From the NCBI RefSeq assembly GCF_900240245.1, contig NZ_OESQ01000001.1, positions 2,365,685-2,429,684 of the forward strand: 64,000 nucleotides of DNA, read 5' to 3'. This DNA is from Lachnoclostridium edouardi (GTDB lineage: Bacteria; Bacillota; Clostridia; Lachnospirales; Lachnospiraceae). Each line of letters opens with the position of its first letter. Positions within the stretch are counted from its first letter, which is position 1. Positions 38,142 to 45,277 of this stretch are shown here, one piece after another. The notes beneath the pieces were generated by a model that did no database searches, was not told the origin of the DNA, and worked only from the letters and a program-made list of their open reading frames with translations. Both the position numbers and the translations under genes were made by a program.

Positions 38142-38347
38142 AGTCGGATTATGCTTAAAATTATTGTGTCCCGGCAAATATTAAGAAAGGATTTGTGACA
38201 GGTATGGAAGGTGGGTCGTGTTATCACACGGAGACAACTGAAGACTGGCGAAAGCAGATACCTGCACTGTCTGGCCGGGACTAAATTCCCTTTTAAAGCA
38301 GCGGTGCAGGCTGCTTTTGCCCCGAAACAAGAAAGGGGAATAATAAA
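38142..38347 (+). promoter_or_regulatory. Structured 5' leader of corA, candidate riboswitch of unrecognised class
   Basis: A perfect 8-bp helix GTCCCGGC (38168-38175) / GCCGGGAC (38274-38281) closes a domain holding CAGGTAT/ATACCTG (38199-38205 with 38258-38264), CGTGT/ACACG with a TATC loop (38217-38230) and a GC-GAAA-GC tetraloop. Downstream is an 8-bp hairpin AAAGCAGC/GCTGCTTT (38295-38317), then CCCC (38320-38323), which can pair with the GGGG of the RBS (38335-38338); TTCCC (38286-38290) can compete for the same bases. I do not recognise the M-box or any other class by sequence. Confidence 0.55.
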
Positions 38348-39289
38348 ATGATTCGTATTTTTAAGACAGAAGAAGGAGTGATCCATCAGACTGACGAAAT
38401 TGAAAACGGCTGCTGGATTGCTCTGATAGACCCAACAGCTACGGAGATTCTGGAAATTGCAGAAAGATTTCGCGTTGACCCTGATGATTTAAGAGCGCCT
38501 CTGGATGAGGAGGAGCGTTCACGTATTGAGACAGAAGATAATTATACGTTAATATTAGTGGATATTCCGGTGATTGAGGAAAGAAACGGAAAAGACTGGT
38601 ACGAGACTATCCCTATGGGCATTATTACCACAGACCAGGCTATGATTACTGTATGCCTGGAGGAGACGGCGGTCCTTAGTGCATTTATGGATGGCCGCGT
38701 AAGAGATTTTCACACCAATATGAGAACCAGATTTATTCTCCAGATTCTTTACAAAAACGCCTCTCAGTATCTTCAGTACCTGAGAGTTATTGACAAGAAA
38801 AGCGGAGTAATTGAGAAAAAACTTCACCAGTCTACAAGAAATCAGGAGCTGATTGAGCTTTTAGAGCTGGAAAAGAGCTTGGTGTACTTTACAACGTCTC
38901 TGCGGGCCAACGAAGTAGTTTTAGAAAAGCTGTTGCGAAATGAGAAGATTAAAAAGTATCCGGAGGACACAGATCTTTTGGAGGACGTTATCATAGAAAA
39001 TAAGCAGGCTATTGAGATGGCTAATATTTACAGTGGGATTCTCAGCGGAACCATGGACGCTTTTGCCTCTGTTATTTCCAACAATCTGAATATTGTTATG
39101 AAGTTTTTAGCTACAATTACTATTGTAATGTCTATTCCTACAATGGTATCCAGCTTTTACGGAATGAACGTGAACCCGGCGGGAATGCCGTTTTCACAAA
39201 GCTATTGGGGATTTACTATTGTGCTGGTATTTGCAGTAGCTTTATCTCTTTTGGTGGCTCTGCTGTTTTCTAAAAAAGATTTGTTTTAA
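38348..39289 (+). CDS. corA: CorA family divalent cation transporter
   Basis: A 313-residue channel-type Mg2+/Co2+ transporter. A soluble alpha/beta N-domain (about 1-150) and a long helix lead to two C-terminal membrane spans; the pore signature YGMN is present in SSFYGMNVNPAG (about residue 270), followed by the short basic tail KKDLF. It is slightly shorter at the N-terminus than E. coli CorA and resembles the Firmicute TM0561-like branch. The gene has an unusually long structured leader and a consensus promoter, suggesting control by ion level at the RNA level (inference). Confidence 0.92.
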   Translation: MIRIFKTEEGVIHQTDEIENGCWIALIDPTATEILEIAERFRVDPDDLRAPLDEEERSRIETEDNYTLILVDIPVIEERNGKDWYETIPMGIITTDQAMITVCLEETAVLSAFMDGRVRDFHTNMRTRFILQILYKNASQYLQYLRVIDKKSGVIEKKLHQSTRNQELIELLELEKSLVYFTTSLRANEVVLEKLLRNEKIKKYPEDTDLLEDVIIENKQAIEMANIYSGILSGTMDAFASVISNNLNIVMKFLATITIVMSIPTMVSSFYGMNVNPAGMPFSQSYWGFTIVLVFAVALSLLVALLFSKKDLF

Positions 39290-39346
39290 CAGCGGCAGGA
39301 AACATTTAAACATTATAATGGCTGTATAAATGAAAAGGATGATGAA

Positions 39347-40180
39347 ATGAGCTTTTTTAATAAAATGGAACGCAAGTATGGCAGATATGCCATTCCCAAT
39401 CTGATGAACTATATTGTAGGCCTTTATATACTGGGAATGGCGTTTCAGTGGTTTGCGCCGGATTTTTATTACCAGTATTTATCACTAAATGCCCAGGCAA
39501 TTTTAAAAGGCCAGGTATGGAGAATTGTTACCTTTATAATCCGTCCGCCTTTCTATGACCCGCTGTCTAATGCCCTGATGATTTATCTGTATTATTCTTT
39601 AGGCAGAACCCTGGAAATGGTGTGGGGCGCGTTTAAGTTTAATGTTTACTTTTTTATGGGCATGGCAGGCCATGTAATTGCGGCTATTGTGATTTATTTA
39701 GGTTTTCATCAGATATGGCTGTTAGATACTCAGTATTTAAACATGTCCCTGTTTTTTGCTTTTGCTATGACCTTCCCCAACCTGCAGTTTTTGCTGTTCT
39801 TTGTAGTGCCTATTAAGGCAAAGTGGATGGCCTTAATTTATGGGGTGGACGCGATTTACGGGCTTGTTATGGGAAATGGAGCTGCCAGGTGCGCCATCGC
39901 CTTATCCCTTTTAAACTTTGCAGTATTTTATTTAATGACAGGCAAGTTAAACAAGGTCAACCCAAGGGAGATAAAGAGAAAACATCAGTTCCAGTCTCAG
40001 GTTAAGATGAAGCCTCAGGGACAGACCCATCACAAGTGCGCAGTGTGCGGCAGAACAGAAAAAGACGGGGATGATCTGGAGTTCCGTTACTGTTCTAAAT
40101 GTGCAGGTAATTACGAGTATTGTCAGGATCATCTGTACACTCATAAGCATGTAACCGCAGAGGAGAATGGGAAGAAATAA
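39347..40180 (+). CDS. Rhomboid-like membrane protein with C-terminal Cys/His zinc-binding motif
   Basis: A 277-residue protein with about six membrane spans in residues 15-205. The rhomboid/derlin-like fold is suggested by GQVWRIVTFIIRPP (a WR motif) and the GRTLEMVWGAFKFNVYFFMG stretch, but the serine protease GxSG box and a matching membrane His are not seen, so it is probably a pseudoprotease. The soluble tail carries CAVCGRTEKDGDDLEFRYCS, then KCAGNYEYCQDHLYTHKH, a likely treble-clef or zinc-ribbon module. It follows corA by 57 bp with its own RBS. The function is unknown. Confidence 0.75.
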   Translation: MSFFNKMERKYGRYAIPNLMNYIVGLYILGMAFQWFAPDFYYQYLSLNAQAILKGQVWRIVTFIIRPPFYDPLSNALMIYLYYSLGRTLEMVWGAFKFNVYFFMGMAGHVIAAIVIYLGFHQIWLLDTQYLNMSLFFAFAMTFPNLQFLLFFVVPIKAKWMALIYGVDAIYGLVMGNGAARCAIALSLLNFAVFYLMTGKLNKVNPREIKRKHQFQSQVKMKPQGQTHHKCAVCGRTEKDGDDLEFRYCSKCAGNYEYCQDHLYTHKHVTAEENGKK

Positions 40181-40218
40181 ATTTTTTTCAATATGAATTT
40201 AATATAAGCAGTTAGGAG

Positions 40219-40263
40219 AAGCCTTCTTTCAGTTAAAGCGCAGACTGGAAGAAGGCTTTTTCT
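40219..40263 (+). terminator. Terminator after the rhomboid-like gene
   Basis: AAGCCTTCTT (40219-40228) pairs with AAGAAGGCTT (40249-40258), extended inside by CAGT/ACTG, followed by five T. Confidence 0.85.
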
Positions 40264-40309
40264 GTGTAGAGTGTATAAAAAAATAAAAGATTTTTGTATA
40301 TTTATTATA

Positions 40310-40341
40310 TTGACAAAAATATACAGAAGGGGGGGTATAAT
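40310..40341 (+). promoter_or_regulatory. Putative promoter of the tct operon
   Basis: TTGACA (40310-40315) and TATAAT (40336-40341) are both perfect, but the spacer is 20 bp, longer than optimal and holding a run of seven G. Such a spacing may require activation. Confidence 0.5.
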
Positions 40342-40358
40342 TTGGTCATCAGTTAACG

Positions 40359-40371
40359 GTTGTACGACAAC
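40359..40371 (+). promoter_or_regulatory. FadR-type (GntR) operator in the tct promoter region
   Basis: GTTGTACGACAAC contains TTGT-ACG-ACAA, matching the TNGTNNNACNA consensus of FadR-subfamily GntR regulators, 18 bp after the -10 box. The operon's last gene encodes such a regulator, so autoregulation is likely. Confidence 0.6.
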
Positions 40372-40405
40372 TGTTTTCTAACATCATAAATGAGGAGGAT
40401 GTTAC

Positions 40406-41416
40406 ATAAAGAAAAAGTGTTTCAAAGTGGCAGCAGCGGCTATGGCGGCAGTAATGGTATTATCAGCAGCCGGCTGTCAGAGCGGGGGAAAATCTGAGGA
40501 AAGTACACAGGCAGAGGTAAAAACTACGGAGGAAAGCGGCAGTGCAGACGCAGATGCAGGAGCAGGAGCAGGTGGCGGTACAGATCTGCTTTTAAGAGCT
40601 ATGGCTCCGGCTATGGAAGAGTATTTGGGAGTTTCTGTATCTGTAGTGAACAAGCCAGGCGGAGGCTGCGCCATCGGGTATGCGGCAGGACTTCAGGAAT
40701 CAAATGACGGAAGCAGTATTACAGTAGGTGTTTCTGAATTGTTAGGTCTTCCATATGTAGCGGATGTAAACTTTACATATGAAGATTATGACGCCATCTG
40801 TAATTTTAACTCCTGTTACGGAGCATTGTCCGTAGCTGCAGATGCACCTTACAACACACTGGAAGAATTTGTAGAGTACTGTAAAGAGAATCCTGGAAAA
40901 GTGAGAATCGGAAATTCCGGCATCGGCGGCGTATGGCATATTTTGGCGGCTTCCTTTGCAGAGAAAGCAGGAATTGAGGTAGTGCATGTTCCATTTGACG
41001 GCGGCGGACCTGCGGCAGTAGCTTTAGCGGGAAAAAACGTGGAGGCGGTTCCTGTAAGCCCTCAGGAGGTTCAGACATATGTGGATTCTGGTTTAGTTAA
41101 AGTAATTGCAGTATTTTCTCCAGAAAGGCTGCCAGAACTTCCTGATGTTCCAATTGCCGGAGAAAGCGGATATTCAGATGTAATGATAACTGTTTTCAGA
41201 GGCTTTTTGGCTCCTAAGGGAATGGATGAGAATATAAAAGCTAAGATTGACGCTGCAACCAGATATGCCTTAGAGGATGAGTCTGTAAAGGAATTTATGG
41301 CAACGCAGAATTATACTAATAATTATATGACAGCTGATGAGTTTAAAAGTCTGATGGACAGAGAAGATCAGGTTTATGCAGAACAGTCCAGAGCTTTGGG
41401 AATTGCCACAAAGTAA
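40406..41416 (+). CDS. TctC/Bug family substrate-binding lipoprotein, AUA start, missing first beta-strand
   Basis: The receptor of a tripartite tricarboxylate transporter, 336 residues if read from the ATA at 40406. That codon is seven bases behind AGGAGG and opens a textbook signal peptide, KKKCFKVAAAAMAAVMVLSA, ending in the lipobox AAGC. The first canonical in-frame start, GTG 40427, has no RBS and removes all basic residues; the ATG at 40399 is out of frame. After the lipobox an acidic linker of about 30 residues runs straight into GGGTDLLLRAMAP. Bug proteins normally have a YPxKPIxxIVP strand just before this, which is absent here and replaced by an (Ala-Asp/Gly-Ala)n repeat. Co-transcribed with tctB and tctA. 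Confidence 0.8.
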   Translation: MKKKCFKVAAAAMAAVMVLSAAGCQSGGKSEESTQAEVKTTEESGSADADAGAGAGGGTDLLLRAMAPAMEEYLGVSVSVVNKPGGGCAIGYAAGLQESNDGSSITVGVSELLGLPYVADVNFTYEDYDAICNFNSCYGALSVAADAPYNTLEEFVEYCKENPGKVRIGNSGIGGVWHILAASFAEKAGIEVVHVPFDGGGPAAVALAGKNVEAVPVSPQEVQTYVDSGLVKVIAVFSPERLPELPDVPIAGESGYSDVMITVFRGFLAPKGMDENIKAKIDAATRYALEDESVKEFMATQNYTNNYMTADEFKSLMDREDQVYAEQSRALGIATK

Positions 41417-41432
41417 AATATACAAAGTAAAA

Positions 41433-41472
41433 GGGGGGAGTGCTGCAAAGGTTTACACTGGCGGCGTCCCCC
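41433..41472 (+). promoter_or_regulatory. Intercistronic hairpin between tctC- and tctB-type genes
   Basis: GGGGGA (41434-41439) pairs with TCCCCC (41467-41472), with further G-C pairing inside. There is no T-run, so it is likely an mRNA-stability or partial-attenuation element like the one behind the dppA-type gene. Confidence 0.5.
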
Positions 41473-41497
41473 TATTTTAATATTCAGGAGGTATAGT

Positions 41498-41950
41498 ATG
41501 AAAAAGATAGCAAATGTGATTGCTTTGATTTTTATTGCGGTCAGCGTCTATGCGTTTATAGAAGCAGGCACCTTTCCTCCAGGCTCTAATGGAGCCTTAG
41601 GACCAGGATTTTTCCCCAGAGTACTGGCGGTGCTTGTAATCTTTTTATCTGTGCTGGAGCTTTTAAATTCCAGAAAACAAAGTGATGAGGGCGATCAGGA
41701 AATAACTTTATTTAAAAAAGATAATATCCGTGTTTGGATAATTATGGCCGCCGTTATCGCCTATGTGTGGACATTAAAGTACGGCGGCTTTATTATTATG
41801 ACTCCCGTATATTTAATCGGCATGTTTTTGTATTATAAGGTGAAAAACATATTGGTATTAATCTTGGTGCCTGCAGGCGTGACAGCAGCTTTATATACAA
41901 TATTTACTGTACTTTTAAATGTTCAGCTGCCTGCTGGAGTCTTATTTTAG
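41498..41950 (+). CDS. Tripartite tricarboxylate transporter small membrane subunit (TctB)
   Basis: A 150-residue protein with four hydrophobic segments, as usual for the TctB subunit (DUF1468). The first helix begins NVIALIFIAVSVYAFIEA, followed by the loop GSNGALGPGFFPRVLAVLVI with the family's GPGFFP motif (about residue 35). It forms the membrane complex with TctA, encoded 15 bp downstream. The RBS is AGGAGG. The transported substrate is a carboxylate, judging from the family and from the neighbouring 2-hydroxyacid dehydrogenase. Confidence 0.88.
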   Translation: MKKIANVIALIFIAVSVYAFIEAGTFPPGSNGALGPGFFPRVLAVLVIFLSVLELLNSRKQSDEGDQEITLFKKDNIRVWIIMAAVIAYVWTLKYGGFIIMTPVYLIGMFLYYKVKNILVLILVPAGVTAALYTIFTVLLNVQLPAGVLF

Positions 41951-41965
41951 GGAGGTGGAAAGCAT

Positions 41966-43453
41966 ATGATGACCGTTATTTCAAATCTATTAGATCCTGC
42001 TACACTGCTTGCTATTTTAGGAGGCGTGGCTATGGGAATTTCCTTTGGAGCTATGCCTGGATTAACTTCAACTATGGGAGTTGCCCTGCTGATGCCAATT
42101 ACGTTTTCCATGAGCCCTCATGTGGGAATGCTGGTGCTGGTTGGAATTTTCTGCGGAGCAATTTATGGAGGCTCTATTACAGCCATTTTAATTAATACGC
42201 CAGGCACCCCCTCGGCGGCGGCTACAGTTATAGACGGCTACCAGTTTACTTTAAGGGGAGAGGCGGGACGAGCTTTAGGAATCTCTACCTTTGCATCCTT
42301 TGGAGGAGGCATTATCAGCGGAATTGTGTTGATTTTAGTAGCGCCTCAGCTGGCTCAGATTGCTTTAAAGTTTAATGCCCCGGAATCATTTGCCCTGGCA
42401 TTTTTCGGCCTTAGTATTATTGCCAGCATTTCAGGCAAGGACCTGATTAAAGGAGTTATGTCAGGTATTTTAGGTCTTTTACTTTCATTGATCGGTATGG
42501 ATAATGTAACTGCCTATACCAGATTTACATTTGGCTCTACATATCTTATGGGAGGTTTGTCGTTTATCCCTGTTTTAGTAGGTCTTTTTGCTCTCAGCCA
42601 GTGTTTCTTAACAGCGGAGGAGATTTTTTTGGAGAGGGCTAAGGCCAAAAGCACAAAAAATCCGCTGCCTTCAAAAAAAGATTTTAAAACAATTATGCCT
42701 ACCATTATTAGAGCAGGACTTACAGGTACGTTTATTGGCTGTATTCCAGGAGCCGGAGGCGACATCAGCGCCTTTGTATCTTATGATATGGAACGCCGCT
42801 GCTCTAAACATCCGGAACTTTTCGGCACAGGCATTCCTGAGGGCGTAGCTGCCCCGGAAGCTTCTAACAACGGAACTACAGGAGGCGCTTTGATTCCTCT
42901 TTTAACTCTTGGAATTCCCGGTGACGCCAATACAGCCGTTATGCTGGGTGCCCTGATGATGCATAATCTCACTCCAGGTCCTCAGCTGTTTCTGACTAAG
43001 GCAGATACAATTAACACATTATTTGCCGGATTTATGGTAGCCAACTGCTTTATGCTTCTTTTAGGGCTTTTAGGACAGCCTCTGTTTGTAAAAATTGTAT
43101 CTATTCCTAAAAGAATTTTAGTGCCTACCATTATTGTCCTTTGTACAGTAGGCTCCTTTGCCATTAATAATAATTATTATGATGTGGTTATTATGGTAAT
43201 TGCAGGCGTTGTAGGTTACTTTATGACAAAAGGCGGTTATCCTTTATCTCCTATTGTACTGGCCTTAATTTTAGGCCCCATGGCAGAAGGCAACTTCCGC
43301 AGAAGTCTTGTAATGTCCCAGGGAGATTACAGCATTTTCTTCCAGCGTCCGTTTTCAGCTGCCTTTATTGTAATTGGAGTAATTTCCCTGATCTGGCCGT
43401 TTGTAAGACAGTACATGGAAAAGAAAAAAATGATGAAGCAAAAGGAGCAGTAA
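41966..43453 (+). CDS. Tripartite tricarboxylate transporter large permease (TctA)
   Basis: A 495-residue polytopic permease with about 11-12 spans. The two inverted half-repeats show their Pro-Gly substrate loops: GAMPGLTSTMGVALLMPITF (about 30-49) and GCIPGAGGDISAFVSYDMER (about 258-277), followed by APEASNNGTTGGALIPLLTL. It uses an ion gradient to import the carboxylate delivered by the TctC lipoprotein. The start ATG 41966 (or 41969) follows AGGGAGGTGG. The next gene starts three bases after its stop, indicating one transcript with the dehydrogenase. Confidence 0.93.
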   Translation: MMTVISNLLDPATLLAILGGVAMGISFGAMPGLTSTMGVALLMPITFSMSPHVGMLVLVGIFCGAIYGGSITAILINTPGTPSAAATVIDGYQFTLRGEAGRALGISTFASFGGGIISGIVLILVAPQLAQIALKFNAPESFALAFFGLSIIASISGKDLIKGVMSGILGLLLSLIGMDNVTAYTRFTFGSTYLMGGLSFIPVLVGLFALSQCFLTAEEIFLERAKAKSTKNPLPSKKDFKTIMPTIIRAGLTGTFIGCIPGAGGDISAFVSYDMERRCSKHPELFGTGIPEGVAAPEASNNGTTGGALIPLLTLGIPGDANTAVMLGALMMHNLTPGPQLFLTKADTINTLFAGFMVANCFMLLLGLLGQPLFVKIVSIPKRILVPTIIVLCTVGSFAINNNYYDVVIMVIAGVVGYFMTKGGYPLSPIVLALILGPMAEGNFRRSLVMSQGDYSIFFQRPFSAAFIVIGVISLIWPFVRQYMEKKKMMKQKEQ

Positions 43454-43456
43454 ACT

Positions 43457-44413
43457 ATGAAAATTGTATTTACCCATAATATACCAGAAGAATATTATAT
43501 AGATTTTGTAAAGGATATGGAGGTAATAAGGCCTGAGGAGCCTTTGACCTGCTTTACCCATGGCGAGGCAAAAGAGGCTGTGAAGGATGCAGATATTCTG
43601 ATTTGCATTGCCGACTATGTGTGCAATGAAGAATTGATCAGCCACGGGAAAAATTTAAAGATCATCGGCAATATGGGTTCAGGCTATAACAATGTGGATA
43701 CAGCCTGTGCTGAAAGGAATGGGATAAAAGTATTAAACGCCCCCAGATCTGTAGTGTCCGCCACTGCAGAAATGACAATAGCTTTAATGATGGGAATTTG
43801 CCGAGGCGTAGTTCAATATGACAGAGAGCTGCGCAGAGATAAAAAACTGACCAGACAGCTGTTTTTCCACAGAGACATTGTATTATACGGAAAGAAGTTA
43901 GGCATTATCGGCTTTGGAAGAATCGGTCAGGCAGTGGCCAAAAGGGCCGCCGCCTTGGGCATGGAAATTCTCTGCTATGATCCTTTTCCTGTTTCTAAAG
44001 AGACTCTGGAAAAATTCGGCGCCTGCTCAGTTGATTTGGAGGAGCTTTTAAAAACTGCAGACGTAGTGATGCTTCACATTCCTTATACAGAAAAAACACA
44101 TCATTTTATAGATGAGGAAAAAATCGGGATGATGAAGGAAAGCGCTTACCTGATTAACGCCGCCAGAGGAAGTATTGTAAAGGAGGAGGCCTTAGTGCAG
44201 GCCTTAAAGGAGCATAAGATTAAGGGAGCAGCCTTAGATGTCCATGAATTTGAACCTAATATTTCTGAGGAAGTGGCCGGTCTGCCTAATATTGTAATCA
44301 CGCCCCACTGCTGTACAAATGTGGCGGAGGTGAGAGTGGAGATGCTTCACGAGCTGTTAAACGGCCTGACGGAACTGTTGAAAGGAGGAACGCCTTATAA
44401 TGTTGTCTGCTGA
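43457..44413 (+). CDS. D-isomer specific 2-hydroxyacid dehydrogenase
   Basis: A 318-residue NAD(P)-dependent oxidoreductase. It has the split catalytic domain (about 1-95 and 285-318) and a Rossmann domain with GFGRIGQAVAKRAAALG (about 150-166). Catalytic residues are seen as Arg in NAARGSIVKEEAL, Glu in DVHEFEPN and His in ITPHCC. It reduces a 2-keto acid to the D-hydroxy acid or the reverse. The position in the tct operon suggests that the imported compound, or a close derivative, is a 2-hydroxy- or 2-keto-carboxylate. The 3' end overlaps the regulator gene by 14 bp. Confidence 0.9.
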   Translation: MKIVFTHNIPEEYYIDFVKDMEVIRPEEPLTCFTHGEAKEAVKDADILICIADYVCNEELISHGKNLKIIGNMGSGYNNVDTACAERNGIKVLNAPRSVVSATAEMTIALMMGICRGVVQYDRELRRDKKLTRQLFFHRDIVLYGKKLGIIGFGRIGQAVAKRAAALGMEILCYDPFPVSKETLEKFGACSVDLEELLKTADVVMLHIPYTEKTHHFIDEEKIGMMKESAYLINAARGSIVKEEALVQALKEHKIKGAALDVHEFEPNISEEVAGLPNIVITPHCCTNVAEVRVEMLHELLNGLTELLKGGTPYNVVC

Positions 44414-45155
44414 TAACAATAAACCAAAGCTGAAGGCCATTAAAAAGGTAAATATTGGCGCCCAGGTATATGAACAGATGAAAAATCAGATTATATCAGG
44501 AGTGTGGGAGGCAGGGAATAAAATTCCTTCAGAGAATCAGCTGATGGAGATATTTGGAGTCAGCAGGACTACAGTGCGCCAGGCAATCCAAAAATTAGTG
44601 GCAATCGGATATTTGGAAACCAGAAGAGGCGAGGGATCTTATGTGTGCAGGCTGGGAATGGAAAGCTACCTGCGGGGAATGATACCTGTTTCCTGCCTGG
44701 GGGAAGAGGACCTGAAAGAAATATTTACATTCCGTTCTTTGTTTGAGTGCGGAGTAGCTGAAATGGCGGCCAGATATGCAGATGACCAGCAGATTGAACA
44801 GCTGAGGGAAAACTATAATAAAATGAAAAAATATGTAGGACAGCTGGACAAATATGTAGAAATTGATCTGCAGTTTCACGGACTACTGGGAGAATGCACT
44901 CATAATGCCTTTGTATGTGAGATTTACAAAATTATAGAAGAAATCCTTCGGCTGACAATGGGAAAGATTACAGACAGCATTGGATATGAGCATGGAATTA
45001 AATCCCATAGCTTGCTGCTGGAGGCTATCAGCAAACATGATCCGGAGAGGGCCAGAGAGGTTATGAGGTTCCATGTAGAAAAGAATACAGAATTATACTA
45101 CAGCGATAATTTTTGGAAACCAATAAATAATCATCAGATTACAGCGGAAGGTTAA
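44400..45155 (+). CDS. GntR family regulator, FadR/FCD subfamily
   Basis: A 251-residue regulator. The N-terminal winged helix (about 15-85, AQVYEQMKNQIISGVWEAGN, then KIPSENQLMEIFGVSRTTVR) is followed by an all-helical FCD effector domain (about 100-235) with typical metal-site spacing: DLQFHGLLGE for the first His and later GIKSHSLLLEAI and MRFHVEKN. FCD domains bind carboxylates through a metal. It is translationally coupled to the dehydrogenase gene (14-bp overlap) and a FadR-type site lies in the promoter of the same operon (40359-40371), so it most likely represses its own operon until the acid is present. Confidence 0.9.
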   Translation: MLSADNNKPKLKAIKKVNIGAQVYEQMKNQIISGVWEAGNKIPSENQLMEIFGVSRTTVRQAIQKLVAIGYLETRRGEGSYVCRLGMESYLRGMIPVSCLGEEDLKEIFTFRSLFECGVAEMAARYADDQQIEQLRENYNKMKKYVGQLDKYVEIDLQFHGLLGECTHNAFVCEIYKIIEEILRLTMGKITDSIGYEHGIKSHSLLLEAISKHDPERAREVMRFHVEKNTELYYSDNFWKPINNHQITAEG

Positions 45156-45179
45156 GAGAAGTTAGGACATTTTGCCATA

Positions 45180-45208
45180 TTTACATTTATTTAGGTTTAT
45201 TGTAGAAT
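45180..45208 (+). promoter_or_regulatory. Promoter of pyk
   Basis: TTTACA (45180-45185), a 17-bp spacer and TAGAAT (45203-45208), about 65 bp before the start codon. Confidence 0.55.
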
Positions 45209-45277
45209 AACATGGGGTAAGTTTTTTTACCGTATGTATCTAAAGTTTGAAAAAGTTTTCAGATTAAGGAGAATGAA

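Noticed and set aside
38142..38347. corA leader as an M-box or as a ZTP-type riboswitch
   Set aside because: A GGGTCGTGT stretch recalls ZTP RNAs, but the conserved CCGCCTGGGCA partner is absent, and M-box core sequences are not found. Left as unclassified.
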